Assembly: GCA_017623295.1 (NCBI GenBank)
Contig: JAGAPK010000025.1
Location: 1 to 64,000 of the forward strand
Direction of reading: 5' to 3'
From: Lachnospiraceae bacterium
GTDB lineage: Bacteria > Bacillota > Clostridia > Lachnospirales > Lachnospiraceae
Length of the DNA stretch: 64,000 nt
The position numbers and the translations under genes are program-made. Shown here piece by piece: positions 54,020 through 63,674 of the stretch. Position 1 is the stretch's first letter, and the number at the start of each line of letters is the position of its first letter. Below the pieces are notes generated by a model. The model was not told the origin of the DNA, did not search any database, and saw only the letters and a program-made list of their open reading frames with translations.

Positions 54020-55150
54020 ATGGCAGATTTATTAGAGTTAAGAAAACAACTGGATGAAATTGATGCGCAGATTGTGCAGTTATATGAGAACCGAATGGAC
54101 ATCTGTTCTCAGGTAGCTGATTATAAAATAGAAACAGGTAAAAAGGTTTTTGACAAAGAGCGTGAAGAAGAAAAACTTCGCAAGGTAAAATCATTGACCC
54201 ATAATGAATTTAACGGACATGGAATTCAGGAACTTTTTGAACAGATTATGTCCATGAGCCGGAAATTACAGTATAAGAAGCTTTCAGATAAAGGTGGTAT
54301 GGGCAAGCTTCCTTTTATCAGTGTGGATGAATTGGATGTGCAAAATGCCAGAGTCGTTTTTCAGGGAGCAGAGGGTGCCTATTCCCAGATGGCAATGCTT
54401 CGTTACTTCGGTGAAGATGTAAATTGTTTCCATGTGGATACCTTCCGTGATGCCATGTGTGCGATTGAGGAAGGAAGTGCAGATTTTGCGGTACTTCCGA
54501 TTGAAAATTCCACAGCTGGAATCGTAAATGAAATTTATGACTTACTGGTTGAATTTGAAAACTATATTGTAGGAGAGCAGATTATCAAAATAGAACATTG
54601 TCTGATGGGACCTCAGGGGGCGAGTATAGATGATGTTAAGACGGTTTACTCTCATCCACAATCGCTGATGCAGAGTGCCCGCTATCTGAATGAGCATGCA
54701 TCATGGAAACAGGTAAGTATGCAGAACAATGCTTTTGCAGCAAGAAAAGTCAGTGAAGATGGGGATAAGAGTCAGGCAGCAATTGCCAGTGAGCAGGCAG
54801 CGAAAATTTATGGTCTGGATATTCTGGAAAGAGGTGTGAATCAGTCTCAGACAAATTCCACCCGTTTTATTATTGTAACAAACCAGAAAATATTCTTAAA
54901 GAAGGCAGACAAGGTCAGCATTTGTTTTGAAATACCACATGAAAGCGGTTCCTTGTATCACATGCTTTCCCACTTTATCTATAACAATTTGAATCTGACT
55001 AAGATTGAAAGCCGTCCGCTTGAGGATAGAAACTGGGAATATCGTTTCTTTATTGATTTTGACGGTAATCTGGCAGACAGTGCAGTGAAAAATGCGCTGC
55101 GCGGACTTCGTGAAGAGGCTCGTAATATGAAGATTTTGGGTAATTATTAG
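54020..55150 (+). CDS. pheA: Bifunctional chorismate mutase / prephenate dehydratase
   Basis: P-protein of phenylalanine synthesis, 376 aa. Residues 1-90 are an AroQ chorismate mutase (LLELRKQLDEIDAQIVQLYE, with AEY-type QVADYKIETGKKVFDKERE). The dehydratase (about 108-290) has VVFQGAEGAYSQMAMLRYFG, VLPIENSTAGIVNEIYDLL and the catalytic NSTRFIIVTNQ. The ACT domain (about 298-376) has ICFEIPHESGSLYHMLSHF and the ESRP motif (KIESRPLEDRNWEYRFFIDF), so feedback by phenylalanine is expected. GGAAGGA precedes the ATG. Confidence 0.96.
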   Translation: MADLLELRKQLDEIDAQIVQLYENRMDICSQVADYKIETGKKVFDKEREEEKLRKVKSLTHNEFNGHGIQELFEQIMSMSRKLQYKKLSDKGGMGKLPFISVDELDVQNARVVFQGAEGAYSQMAMLRYFGEDVNCFHVDTFRDAMCAIEEGSADFAVLPIENSTAGIVNEIYDLLVEFENYIVGEQIIKIEHCLMGPQGASIDDVKTVYSHPQSLMQSARYLNEHASWKQVSMQNNAFAARKVSEDGDKSQAAIASEQAAKIYGLDILERGVNQSQTNSTRFIIVTNQKIFLKKADKVSICFEIPHESGSLYHMLSHFIYNNLNLTKIESRPLEDRNWEYRFFIDFDGNLADSAVKNALRGLREEARNMKILGNY

Positions 55151-55181
55151 TTGCACCTGATTACAAAACGAGGAGAACATT

Positions 55182-56456
55182 ATGAGAATAGAAGAATTGA
55201 TTATATACAAGGATTTTGCGCAGGGAGATTTGTTGCGTGATATGGTGCGCCTGATGGAGCATTATAAAGAAGAACAGGACAGAACATTATGCTACGACTG
55301 TATGCACCGATTGCTAGAAATTGCTGCTTCTCATGGTTTTTATGGGAATCTATGGCATTGTTATCTGACGAATCTGTTAGTAAATAATGAAAACAGTTAC
55401 AGTAAGGCATGTGAAATAAGAGGTAATGTAGAAGGCACGATTAACGAACTGGTACTTCATGATATTCGCATTTTCAAGGAGCTTTATGATTATGATTTTA
55501 AGGATATGATGAATGTATTAAATGTGCCGGAATTTGCGCTGGTACTTTCTTATGAAAGCTGTTTTCAGGAGAGTAAGGTATACAATACCAGAATCCGTGA
55601 CAGAATCTGCCATTTGGCGATGCAGTTTAATTCCGATGATACACCGGAAGCAATGAAAGATACTCTGACAGAATTCTATAAAGATTATGGTGTAGGAAAG
55701 TTTGGACTGCACAAAGCATTTCGCATTAAACATGGCGAGAATGGAGCAGAGATTGAACCGATTTTAAATATTGCACATGTGCATCTGAACGATTTGGTCG
55801 GCTATGAAATTCCAAAGAAGAAGCTGATTGATAATACAGAAGCTTTTGTCAAAGGGAAAAAGGCGAATAACTGTCTGTTATTCGGTGATGCCGGAACCGG
55901 TAAATCATCCAGTATCAAGGCGATTGCAAACGAATATTATGATGATGGACTGCGCATTATTGAAGTATACAAGCACCAGTTCCAGGATTTGAATGATGTA
56001 ATTGCACAGGTGAAAAATCGTAATTATAAATTCATTATCTATATGGACGATTTAAGCTTTGAAGATTTTGAAATTGAATACAAATATCTGAAGGCAGTCA
56101 TAGAAGGTGGCCTTGAGAAAAAGCCAAACAATGTTTTAATTTATGCAACCTCTAACCGGAGACATCTGGTAAGAGAGAAGTTCAGTGACAAGGAAGACCG
56201 AAGAGATGATTTACATGCAGGTGATACGGTACAGGAGAAGCTTTCTCTTGTTTCCCGCTTTGGTGTGACTATTTTCTTCTGCGCACCGGATAAAAAGCAG
56301 TTCCAGCAGATTGTAAAGACATTGGCAGAGCGTTATAGCGTGAATATGCCGGAGGAAGCTCTTCTTCTGGAAGCCAACAAGTGGGAACTTGCACATGGTG
56401 GATTGTCCGGCAGAACGGCACAACAGTTTATTGATTACTTATTAGGACAAGCATAA
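55182..56456 (+). CDS. DUF815-family AAA ATPase
   Basis: A 424-aa protein. The N-terminal 190 residues are helical and unassigned (MRIEELIIYKDFAQGDLLRD). The ATPase has Walker A NCLLFGDAGTGKSSSIKAIA, a Walker B-like FIIYMDDLSFEDFEIEYKYL, sensor-like IYATSNRRHLVREKFSDKED and the conserved LSLVSRFGVTIFFCAPDKKQ. This is the arrangement of the uncharacterised DUF815 family. No membrane segment. It lies between pheA and the Ppx-like gene with short gaps and may be co-transcribed with them. Confidence 0.88.
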   Translation: MRIEELIIYKDFAQGDLLRDMVRLMEHYKEEQDRTLCYDCMHRLLEIAASHGFYGNLWHCYLTNLLVNNENSYSKACEIRGNVEGTINELVLHDIRIFKELYDYDFKDMMNVLNVPEFALVLSYESCFQESKVYNTRIRDRICHLAMQFNSDDTPEAMKDTLTEFYKDYGVGKFGLHKAFRIKHGENGAEIEPILNIAHVHLNDLVGYEIPKKKLIDNTEAFVKGKKANNCLLFGDAGTGKSSSIKAIANEYYDDGLRIIEVYKHQFQDLNDVIAQVKNRNYKFIIYMDDLSFEDFEIEYKYLKAVIEGGLEKKPNNVLIYATSNRRHLVREKFSDKEDRRDDLHAGDTVQEKLSLVSRFGVTIFFCAPDKKQFQQIVKTLAERYSVNMPEEALLLEANKWELAHGGLSGRTAQQFIDYLLGQA

Positions 56457-56509
56457 ATGAGATGGCCTAATAACGGCAGACATAAAAGGTGGGAGGCGCG
56501 GAGAGTTAT

Positions 56510-58051
56510 ATGAAAACTTTTGCGGCAATTGATGTTGGCTCTTATGAGCTTGAAATGAAAATATTTGAAGTTTCTAAGCAAAGCGGGATTAAAGAGATTG
56601 ATTCGATAAGACATCGCATTGATTTAGGAACTGATACTTACGCAACTGGGAAAATCAGCTATGAAAGAGTAGATGAACTTTGCCGGGTACTTCGGGAATA
56701 TAAGAAAATCATGGAAAGCTATGGAGTAGAGGCTTACAAAGCTTATGGCACCAGTGCGATTCGTGAAATGGAAAACAAGATTATTGTTTTAGACCAGATA
56801 GAGCAGAGAACCGGAATTAAGATAGAAGTTTTAAGTAACTCGGAACAGCGTTTCCTAAACTATAAGTCAATTGCTTCCAAAGGAAAAGTATTTAATAAGG
56901 TTATTGAGAAAGAAACTGCAATTTTGGATATTGGTGGCGGCAGTATTCAGATTTCCCTTTTCGTAAAAGATACTTTAGTAACAACTCAGAACATGAAGCT
57001 TGGTATTTTGCGTTTGCAGGATAAAATGAGTCATTTGAATATTCGTCCGGGACAATATGAAGCGATGATAGATGAGTTTATCAGTTCCCAGCTTGCCGTT
57101 TTCAAGAAATTGTACTTAAAGGACCACGAAATTGAGAACATCATTGTTGTAGATGATTATATTTCTACGGTAGTAGAACACAAAATGTCTGCCTTAGCAG
57201 ATGATTGTATTGAAGCAGAAACGATGGAGCATTATCTCGGGAAAATACGCGAGAAGTCCATTGTGGAAGCTGCTAAGGTGCTGGGTATGCCGGAAGAAAA
57301 TATACCGCTTCTTTGTATTTCCAGTGTATTGTTGAATCGTATTGTAAAAGTAATGGATGCAAAATATATCTGGGTGCCGGGTGTGACTTTATGTGATGGT
57401 ATTGCATATGAGTATGGTGAAAAGAATAAAATCATAACAGCAACCCATGATTTTGAACAGGATATTATTGCCTGTGCTCAGAACATAAGTAAACGTTATA
57501 TGGGAAGTAAACGAAGAAGCGAAACATTGGAGCAGATAGCGTTGACCATTTTTGACAGTATGAAAAAAGTGCATGGTCTTGGCAAAAGAGAAAGACTTTT
57601 GCTACAGTTAGCGACTCTTTTACATGACTGCGGTAAGTATATCAGTCTGGTAAATCTGGGAGAATGTTCTTACCATATTATTATGTCGACGGAAATGATA
57701 GGACTTTCTCATTTGGAAAGAGAAATCGTAGCGAATGTGGTGAAATATAACCATATGGACTTTGATTATTACGAAGTGTTAGGAAAAGAAAGCGAACATC
57801 TGGACAAAGAAGCTTATTTAAAAATTGCTAAATTAGCAGCGATTTTAAAAATTGCAAATGGACTGGACAGAAGTCATAAACAGAAATTTAAAGATGTTAA
57901 AACGACTTTAAAAGACGAACAACTTATTATAACGATAGATACGCCGGTAGATATTACGTTGGAAAAAGGCCTGTTCTACCGCAGAGCAGACTTTTTTGAA
58001 GAAGTATATAGTGTGAAACCGGTTATTCGACAGAAGAAAACCAATTTATAA
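56510..58051 (+). CDS. ppx: Ppx/GppA-type phosphatase with C-terminal HD domain
   Basis: Probable exopolyphosphatase or guanosine pentaphosphate phosphatase, 513 aa. The actin-like ATPase fold shows FAAIDVGSYELEMKIFEV (phosphate loop 1), YKAYGTSAIREMENKIIVLD and ILDIGGGSIQISLF (loop 2). An HD-type helical domain fills about 330-500 (LLQLATLLHDCGKYISLVN, SHLEREIVANVVKYNHMDF, ILKIANGLDRSHKQKFKDV). ATG 56510 has GGAG 6 nt upstream. ppk1 follows after 20 bp; synthesis and breakdown of polyphosphate are thus in one operon. Confidence 0.92.
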   Translation: MKTFAAIDVGSYELEMKIFEVSKQSGIKEIDSIRHRIDLGTDTYATGKISYERVDELCRVLREYKKIMESYGVEAYKAYGTSAIREMENKIIVLDQIEQRTGIKIEVLSNSEQRFLNYKSIASKGKVFNKVIEKETAILDIGGGSIQISLFVKDTLVTTQNMKLGILRLQDKMSHLNIRPGQYEAMIDEFISSQLAVFKKLYLKDHEIENIIVVDDYISTVVEHKMSALADDCIEAETMEHYLGKIREKSIVEAAKVLGMPEENIPLLCISSVLLNRIVKVMDAKYIWVPGVTLCDGIAYEYGEKNKIITATHDFEQDIIACAQNISKRYMGSKRRSETLEQIALTIFDSMKKVHGLGKRERLLLQLATLLHDCGKYISLVNLGECSYHIIMSTEMIGLSHLEREIVANVVKYNHMDFDYYEVLGKESEHLDKEAYLKIAKLAAILKIANGLDRSHKQKFKDVKTTLKDEQLIITIDTPVDITLEKGLFYRRADFFEEVYSVKPVIRQKKTNL

Positions 58052-58071
58052 CAGGAAAGGACAAAAACAGT

Positions 58072-60201
58072 ATGGCAGGAAAAGCTGAGTTTTCCAAAGT
58101 TGAAAATTATACAAATCGAGAATTGAGCTGGCTTCTTTTTAATAAAAGAGTATTAAGCGAGGCAAGAGATAAACAACTTCCGTTATTTGAACGATTGAAG
58201 TTCCTGAGCATTACGGCATCGAATCTGGATGAATTTTTTATGGTTCGTGTAGCATCATTGAAGGATATGGTAAATGCTGGTTACACAAAAACGGATATTG
58301 CAGGAATGACACCGAATGAGCAGCTTATTGAAGTGAATAAGAAAACGCATGAACTGGTGGAACAGCAGTATGTTACATACAATCGCTCTTTGGTTCCACA
58401 GTTTGTAACAAACGGACTTCGTCTTGTGGCACATCACGAGGATTTGACGAAGGAAGAAGCAAAGTATATTGATCAGTATTTTGAAGAAAATATTTATCCT
58501 GTTTTGACACCGATGGCAGTGGACTCTTCCAGACCATTTCCGTTAATCCGGAATAAATCTTTAAATATCGGTGCGCTTGTGAAGAAGAAAAACGGGGAAG
58601 GAGAAATGGAATTTGCTACGGTGCAGGTGCCGAGCGTACTTTCCAGGATTGTTCCGCTGCCAACAGAAGAAGGCAAAGCGATTATTTTATTAGAAGAAGT
58701 GATTGAGAGAAACGTGCATAAATTGTTTCTGAATTATGATATTGTCTGCGCTTATCCATTCCGAATTATGCGTAATGCAGATTTGACGATTGAGGAAGAG
58801 GAAGCAGAAGACTTATTGCAGGAAATCGAGAAACAGTTAAAGAAAAGACAATGGGGTCAGGCAATTCGTCTGGAAGTGGAAGCCGGAATGGATGTGCGGT
58901 TGCTCAAAATCATTCAGGATGAATTGAGTATTGGAAAAGAAGATATTTATCCGATTAACGGACCACTTGATTTGACTTTTTTAATGAAGCTGTATGGACT
59001 GGAGGGCTTTGACCATTTGAAAGAACATAGCTATTCCAAACCGCAGCCGGTACCGGAACTTCCGGAAGATGCAAATGTGTTTGCCAGAATCAGAGAAGGA
59101 GATATTTTAATGTATCATCCTTATCAGACCTTTGAGCCGGTTGTTCGCTTTATCAGACAGGCAGCAGTAGACCCGGATGTGCTTGCAATCAAACAGACAC
59201 TTTATCGTGTCAGCGGTAATTCGCCGATTATTGCAGCACTGGAGCAGGCAGCAGAGAATGGTAAACAAGTTTCTGTACTGGTAGAATTAAAGGCCCGTTT
59301 CGATGAAGAGAATAATATCGTGTGGGCGAAAAAACTGGAGAAAGCAGGCTGTCACGTTATTTATGGTCTGGTTGGTTTGAAAACCCATAGTAAAATCACG
59401 CTGGTTGTCAGAAGAGAAGAAAACGGTATTCGCCGTTACGTGCATCTTGGAACCGGTAATTACAATGATTCTACGGCAAAATTGTATACCGACCTGGGAC
59501 TTTTTACCTGCTCCGAATCCGTAGGTGAGGATGCCACAGCTGTATTTAACATGCTGTCCGGTTATTCCGAGCCTCGTTCATGGAATAGACTGTCTTTGGC
59601 ACCACTATGGCTGAAGGACAGATTCCTTTCTTTAATTGAAAGAGAAAAGCAACATGCAGAACAGGGCAGACCGGCGCATATTGTTGCAAAGATGAATTCT
59701 TTGTGTGATAAGAGCATTATCGAAGCGTTGTATGAAGCAAGTGCGGCAGGAGTCAGAATTGATTTGATTGTACGTGGTATCTGCTGCTTAAAGGTCGGAA
59801 TACCGGGAGTAAGTGAGAATATCCATGTTCGTTCTATCGTAGGTAATTATCTGGAACATGCCCGTATTTTCTATTTTGAAAACGATGGTAAGCCGGAATA
59901 TTATTGTGCCAGTGCGGACTGGATGCCTCGTAATCTGGACAGACGTGTTGAAATTATGTTCCCAATCGAAAAACCGGATTTACAGGAAAAAATACAGTAT
60001 ATTCTGGACTGTCAGTTAAGGGATACCGTTAAGGCGCACATTTTACAGCCGGATGGTAGTTATGAGAAAGTAGATAAAAGAGGAAAAGAGATTTTCAATT
60101 CTCAGTTAGGATTCTGCGAAGAAGCCAAAAGAATGGCAAAAACGAAGGAAACCATAGCAGATAAAAGAATCTTTATTCCGAAAATGCATCATGGAGAATA
60201 A
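58072..60201 (+). CDS. ppk1: Polyphosphate kinase 1
   Basis: Reversibly polymerises ATP gamma-phosphate into polyphosphate; 709 aa. It has the N-terminal domain (YTNRELSWLLFNKRVLSEAR, ASNLDEFFMVRVASLKDMV), the head domain and two phospholipase D-like catalytic domains. Active-site segments: DVLAIKQTLYRVSGNSPIIA, VLVELKARFDEENNIVWAKK, the autophosphorylated His region GLVGLKTHSKITLVVRRE, YVHLGTGNYNDSTAKLYTDL, and HARIFYFENDGKPEYYCASA. Downstream partner of the Ppx-like gene. Confidence 0.97.
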   Translation: MAGKAEFSKVENYTNRELSWLLFNKRVLSEARDKQLPLFERLKFLSITASNLDEFFMVRVASLKDMVNAGYTKTDIAGMTPNEQLIEVNKKTHELVEQQYVTYNRSLVPQFVTNGLRLVAHHEDLTKEEAKYIDQYFEENIYPVLTPMAVDSSRPFPLIRNKSLNIGALVKKKNGEGEMEFATVQVPSVLSRIVPLPTEEGKAIILLEEVIERNVHKLFLNYDIVCAYPFRIMRNADLTIEEEEAEDLLQEIEKQLKKRQWGQAIRLEVEAGMDVRLLKIIQDELSIGKEDIYPINGPLDLTFLMKLYGLEGFDHLKEHSYSKPQPVPELPEDANVFARIREGDILMYHPYQTFEPVVRFIRQAAVDPDVLAIKQTLYRVSGNSPIIAALEQAAENGKQVSVLVELKARFDEENNIVWAKKLEKAGCHVIYGLVGLKTHSKITLVVRREENGIRRYVHLGTGNYNDSTAKLYTDLGLFTCSESVGEDATAVFNMLSGYSEPRSWNRLSLAPLWLKDRFLSLIEREKQHAEQGRPAHIVAKMNSLCDKSIIEALYEASAAGVRIDLIVRGICCLKVGIPGVSENIHVRSIVGNYLEHARIFYFENDGKPEYYCASADWMPRNLDRRVEIMFPIEKPDLQEKIQYILDCQLRDTVKAHILQPDGSYEKVDKRGKEIFNSQLGFCEEAKRMAKTKETIADKRIFIPKMHHGE

Positions 60202-60269
60202 CCTGTTAAAAGACATCGTGAGAGGATGTATTAATGCGATATATGGGTTAGAAAGGTTTGGACACAAAA

Positions 60270-60857
60270 ATGAAAATGATATTGGCATCCGCTTCTCCGC
60301 GGAGAAAAGAACTTTTAAGACAGATTGGGTTTTCCTTTAAAACCATGCCAAGTGTAAAGGAAGAAGTGATTACGAAAGAAGCACCCGAAGCAGTTGTGGA
60401 AGAGTTATCTTATCAGAAAGCAGTAGATATCTGCGGCCAGATGGCAGAAATTGCCAAAGAGGATTTTGTGGTAATCGGTGCAGATACGGTTGTTTCCTGT
60501 TGGGGCAAAATTATGGGAAAACCGAAGGATAAAGAAGAAGCATGTCAGATGTTACGGGAATTACAGGGCAAAAGCCATCAGGTTTATACCGGCGTGACAT
60601 TAGCATGGAAATATAAGGATACACCGGCAATGTTCCATACATTTCATGAATGTACGGATGTGACGGTTTATCCGATGACAGAGGATGAGATTAAGGCATA
60701 TGTGGATAGTGGCGAACCGATGGATAAAGCCGGAGCTTATGCAATTCAGGGACTTTTTGCAGCGCATATTCAGGGCATCTGTGGCGATTATCATAATGTG
60801 GTGGGACTTCCGATCGGAAGACTTTATCAGGAAATGAAGCAGAGAAATCTGGTGTAA
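60270..60857 (+). CDS. maf: Maf-family nucleotide pyrophosphatase
   Basis: House-cleaning nucleoside triphosphate pyrophosphatase, about 195 aa. Family motifs are MILASASPRRKELLRQIGF, VVIGADTVVSCWGKIMGKPK, ALAWK-type beta strands and KAGAYAIQGLFAAHIQGICG, ending VGLPIGRLYQEM. The start is ATG 60270; TTG 60258 is possible but too near the AAAGG site. Confidence 0.94.
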   Translation: MKMILASASPRRKELLRQIGFSFKTMPSVKEEVITKEAPEAVVEELSYQKAVDICGQMAEIAKEDFVVIGADTVVSCWGKIMGKPKDKEEACQMLRELQGKSHQVYTGVTLAWKYKDTPAMFHTFHECTDVTVYPMTEDEIKAYVDSGEPMDKAGAYAIQGLFAAHIQGICGDYHNVVGLPIGRLYQEMKQRNLV

Positions 60858-60886
60858 AAAAATATGGCAGTGCAGGAAGGATATAC

Positions 60887-61693
60887 GTGAAGATGATAAA
60901 GTTAATTGCAACGGATATTGACGGAACACTGGTAAAAGAGTCTACATCCGAAATTTATCCGGAGATATTAGAGGCAATTCGCGCGTGGACGGATGCGGGT
61001 AATTATTTCTGTGTCGCAAGTGGAAGACAATATTATAGTATTCGCCATATGTTTGAGGAAGTATCGGACCGGATTATTTATCTGGCAGAAAATGGTGCAC
61101 ATATTCGTTTCGGCGAGAAGGATATTCTGGTACAGAATATGAAACGGGAATATGTGGAAGAGATTATGAGGCAGCTTCGCCCTTATTATGACGAATGTGA
61201 TACCGTTGTATCTACAACAAACGGAAGCCTTTTGGAAACCAAGAATCAGGAATTTCTGGATTTCTTTGTAAAAGGCTATAAAAATAAATATCGTGTGGTA
61301 GAGGATGTTCTGGCAGAAGATGCTGAGATTATGAAAATCGCTATTTATCGCAAAGACAGCATTCGTGAGCTTGGCGAGAAGGTTCTGATTCCGGCTTGGC
61401 AGGACAAAGTCAAAACCTGTATGGCAGGCGAAGAATGGGTGGATTTCATGGATGCTTCCGTAGACAAGGGAAATGCTTTGCAAGTATTGCAGAAGTATCT
61501 GGGAGTTACGAAAGAAGAAACAATGGCGTTTGGCGATAACGATAATGATATCGGTTTATTGCAGGCGGCCGGAGAAAGCTATGCGGTGGAAAATGCCAGA
61601 GATACGGTGAAGGCACAGGCAAAGTATATCTGTCCTTCTTACGAGGAAAAGGGCGTATATCAGGTGATAGAAAAACTAAGAAAGGAGCAGTAA
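60887..61693 (+). CDS. Cof-type HAD-superfamily phosphatase
   Basis: HAD phosphatase of the Cof/YidA type, 268 aa. The nucleophile motif is IATDIDGTLVKE, motif II lies in CVASGRQYYS, and motifs III/IV are VDKGNALQVLQKYLG and MAFGDNDNDIGLLQAAGESY. The large C2 cap is present. The start is GTG 60887 (AGGAAGGA 6 nt upstream) or ATG 60893. The substrate is likely a sugar phosphate or flavin phosphate but cannot be read from sequence. Confidence 0.92.
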   Translation: MKMIKLIATDIDGTLVKESTSEIYPEILEAIRAWTDAGNYFCVASGRQYYSIRHMFEEVSDRIIYLAENGAHIRFGEKDILVQNMKREYVEEIMRQLRPYYDECDTVVSTTNGSLLETKNQEFLDFFVKGYKNKYRVVEDVLAEDAEIMKIAIYRKDSIRELGEKVLIPAWQDKVKTCMAGEEWVDFMDASVDKGNALQVLQKYLGVTKEETMAFGDNDNDIGLLQAAGESYAVENARDTVKAQAKYICPSYEEKGVYQVIEKLRKEQ

Positions 61694-61697
61694 GATT

Positions 61698-61955
61698 ATG
61701 TTTGATGATGCAGTATTGAAATGTTTTCTGGAAAAACAAGGACAGTTGTTCCCGGAAAATGTTGCAGAAACACCGGAAGAAGCAGCAGATTTTTTAGAGG
61801 AATGTATGGCAGTTGTTGTTAACTCGGTCAAAGAAGTATGGGAATACTTTGATGAAGCCGGTGTCGATATGGAAGGTGCTGATGAAGAAGGTATTCTGGA
61901 TGCCGATGAAGTTTTTGATATTGGCGATGGCCGATATCTAATTGTTGAGGGATAA
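61698..61955 (+). CDS. Small acidic hypothetical protein
   Basis: An 85-aa, strongly acidic protein (MFDDAVLKCFLEKQGQLFPE, then VAETPEEAADFLEECMAVVV and FDEAGVDMEGADEEGILDAD). AAGGAG lies upstream of the ATG, 4 bp after the HAD gene stop, so it belongs to that transcript. I recognise it only as a conserved type of clostridial small protein without known function. Its last 18 bp overlap a convergent HAD gene. Confidence 0.75.
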   Translation: MFDDAVLKCFLEKQGQLFPENVAETPEEAADFLEECMAVVVNSVKEVWEYFDEAGVDMEGADEEGILDADEVFDIGDGRYLIVEG

Positions 61956-62744
61956 CAGAAACTCGGCGAGCCCGTCGTTGTCATTGTCTTTTTGGGTAAT
62001 GACATCGGCGGCTTTTTTTACTTCCGGGGTTGCATTAGCCATAGCAATGCCGCATCCGGCAGCCTCTATCATGGAAATATCGTTTTGGGCATCACCGGCA
62101 GCAAAAGAATCAGATAGTGGCACGCCAAAATAATCGCAGACAAAGCGTACTGCGTTTCCTTTTCCGGCTTCTTTTACGAACAATTCCAGATATTTTTCGT
62201 TGGAGAAAATATATTGGATTTTATCTTCTGCCCAGTCAGCAATGCTGTCGCAGAAGGCTGTCAATCTGCTTTTATCAGTCAGATGAATGGCTAACATCTT
62301 AAAAGGTTCTTTGGTTAAAGCGGTTGTATAATCATCGGCAAGCAGAAGCGGCAGATGAATCCTCCTGCGATAATATTGAATTTCTTCATCTTCTTTGGCC
62401 GTAATAATAGCATCATCATTATAAGTCTGGATATGAAGATTCTGTGCTTTTGCCTGTGCCTGTAAATAGGAAACGTAGGAAAGAGGCATACGCAGCTCGC
62501 GAACCGGCTTTTTGTTGTCGCAGTCATAAACAAGAGCTCCGTTGTTTGCTATGATGAAAATACCAGGATAATCCAGTTTGGCCTGTTCTTTTACTTCTAA
62601 AATACTATCAAGTGGTCTGCCGGAAGAGAGTACAAGTTTATTTCCGGCAGCAATAAAATCTTTGATAAAATTCTGGGTTTTTGCGGAAACCTGACTTTCA
62701 TTATTCAGTAGTGTTCCATCTAAATCAGTAAATAATATTTTCAT
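61938..62744 (-). CDS. Cof-type HAD-superfamily phosphatase
   Basis: A second Cof-type HAD phosphatase, 268 aa. Motif I is MKILFTDLDGTLLNNESQVS, motif II lies in LVLSSGRPLDSI, and motifs III/IV are AGKGNAVRFVCDYFGV and SFAAGDAQNDISMIEAAGCG. ATG 62744, with GAGG upstream, is preferred over a longer frame to 62813. It resembles the plus-strand HAD gene only in family features; the two do not look like a recent duplication. It follows the PHP gene by 78 bp. Confidence 0.92.
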   Translation of the reverse strand: MKILFTDLDGTLLNNESQVSAKTQNFIKDFIAAGNKLVLSSGRPLDSILEVKEQAKLDYPGIFIIANNGALVYDCDNKKPVRELRMPLSYVSYLQAQAKAQNLHIQTYNDDAIITAKEDEEIQYYRRRIHLPLLLADDYTTALTKEPFKMLAIHLTDKSRLTAFCDSIADWAEDKIQYIFSNEKYLELFVKEAGKGNAVRFVCDYFGVPLSDSFAAGDAQNDISMIEAAGCGIAMANATPEVKKAADVITQKDNDNDGLAEFLLSLNN

Positions 62745-62822
62745 GATAATTATCCTCAGTTTTACCTTATTTCTTCCTTCTTTGATATTAGCAGTTTGGC
62801 TGTTTGCTGGCATATTGCGGTT

Positions 62823-63674
62823 TTAGCAGCGCTGTGCGGCGGCAGTTCGTATGTCGGTTAAAAAGGTTTCCGGTACAAATAATTTGCCATAGCCGCAGGC
62901 AAGGTCCAGACCCGGTTTGTTATTGCCGTGAAAATCGGAACCGCCACTGTATAATAAATCATATTTTTTCGCCAGACGAAGCATATCCCGTTCGTCCTGA
63001 TTATTATAAGTCGAGTAAATAACTTCAATGCCCATAAGTCCAGCTTCTTTTAAGGAACAAACCAAGTTGTCCAAACGCTCTTTTCCCATATGATAGAGCG
63101 GTGGATGGGCAAGGATTGGTACACCGCCGGCATTTAGGATAAGTTCAATTGCCTGAGCGGGACTGACTTTTTCACGGGGAACGAAATATTTGCAGTGGTC
63201 GCCAACATACTGTGAAAAAGCATCTGCGCGACTTTTCACATAGCCGTGATTTTGAAGATAAGCGGCATAGTGGGCTCTGGTAATCACGGCATCCGGGTTT
63301 TCTGCACATAGCTTTTCATAAGTAATATCAATTCCGGCTTCCTGTAAATTCCGACACATCTTAATATTGCGATTGATGCGGGAATCTACGAAGGATTGCA
63401 GTTTTGCCTGAAAGTCAGGCGCATCATAGGAAATATATAAGCCTACGATATGCACATCTTTCCCTTCGTATTCCGTAGAAAACTCGATGCCGGGAACGAC
63501 TTCGATTGGCTTGTCTTTGGCATAAGCAATTGCTTCGTCAAGCCCTTCTGTCGTGTCGTGGTCAGTCAGGGCAAAAGCGGAAAGCCCCTTCGCTATGGCA
63601 TAATCCACTAATTCGAAAGGGGCGTAAGTTCCATCTGATTTATTTGAATGTACGTGTAAATCTACTTGTTTCAT
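62823..63674 (-). CDS. PHP-domain phosphoesterase (YciV/TrpH-like)
   Basis: Metal-dependent phosphoesterase, 283 aa. Metal ligands are visible in VDLHVHSNKSDGTYAPFELV, AFALTDHDTTEGLDEAI, EVVPGIEFSTEYEGKDVHIV, GVPILAHPPLYHMG and SGGSDFHGNNKPGLDLACG. The E. coli relative acts as a 5'-3' exoribonuclease and 3',5'-nucleotide phosphatase; the same role here is inference. The ATG shares one base with the stop of the upstream ABC-F gene. Confidence 0.9.
   Translation of the reverse strand: MKQVDLHVHSNKSDGTYAPFELVDYAIAKGLSAFALTDHDTTEGLDEAIAYAKDKPIEVVPGIEFSTEYEGKDVHIVGLYISYDAPDFQAKLQSFVDSRINRNIKMCRNLQEAGIDITYEKLCAENPDAVITRAHYAAYLQNHGYVKSRADAFSQYVGDHCKYFVPREKVSPAQAIELILNAGGVPILAHPPLYHMGKERLDNLVCSLKEAGLMGIEVIYSTYNNQDERDMLRLAKKYDLLYSGGSDFHGNNKPGLDLACGYGKLFVPETFLTDIRTAAAQRC

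Noticed and set aside
61938..61955. Convergent overlap of the small acidic gene and the HAD gene as a regulatory overlap
   Set aside because: Eighteen bases of tail-to-tail overlap are common in compact genomes and show no extra structure.
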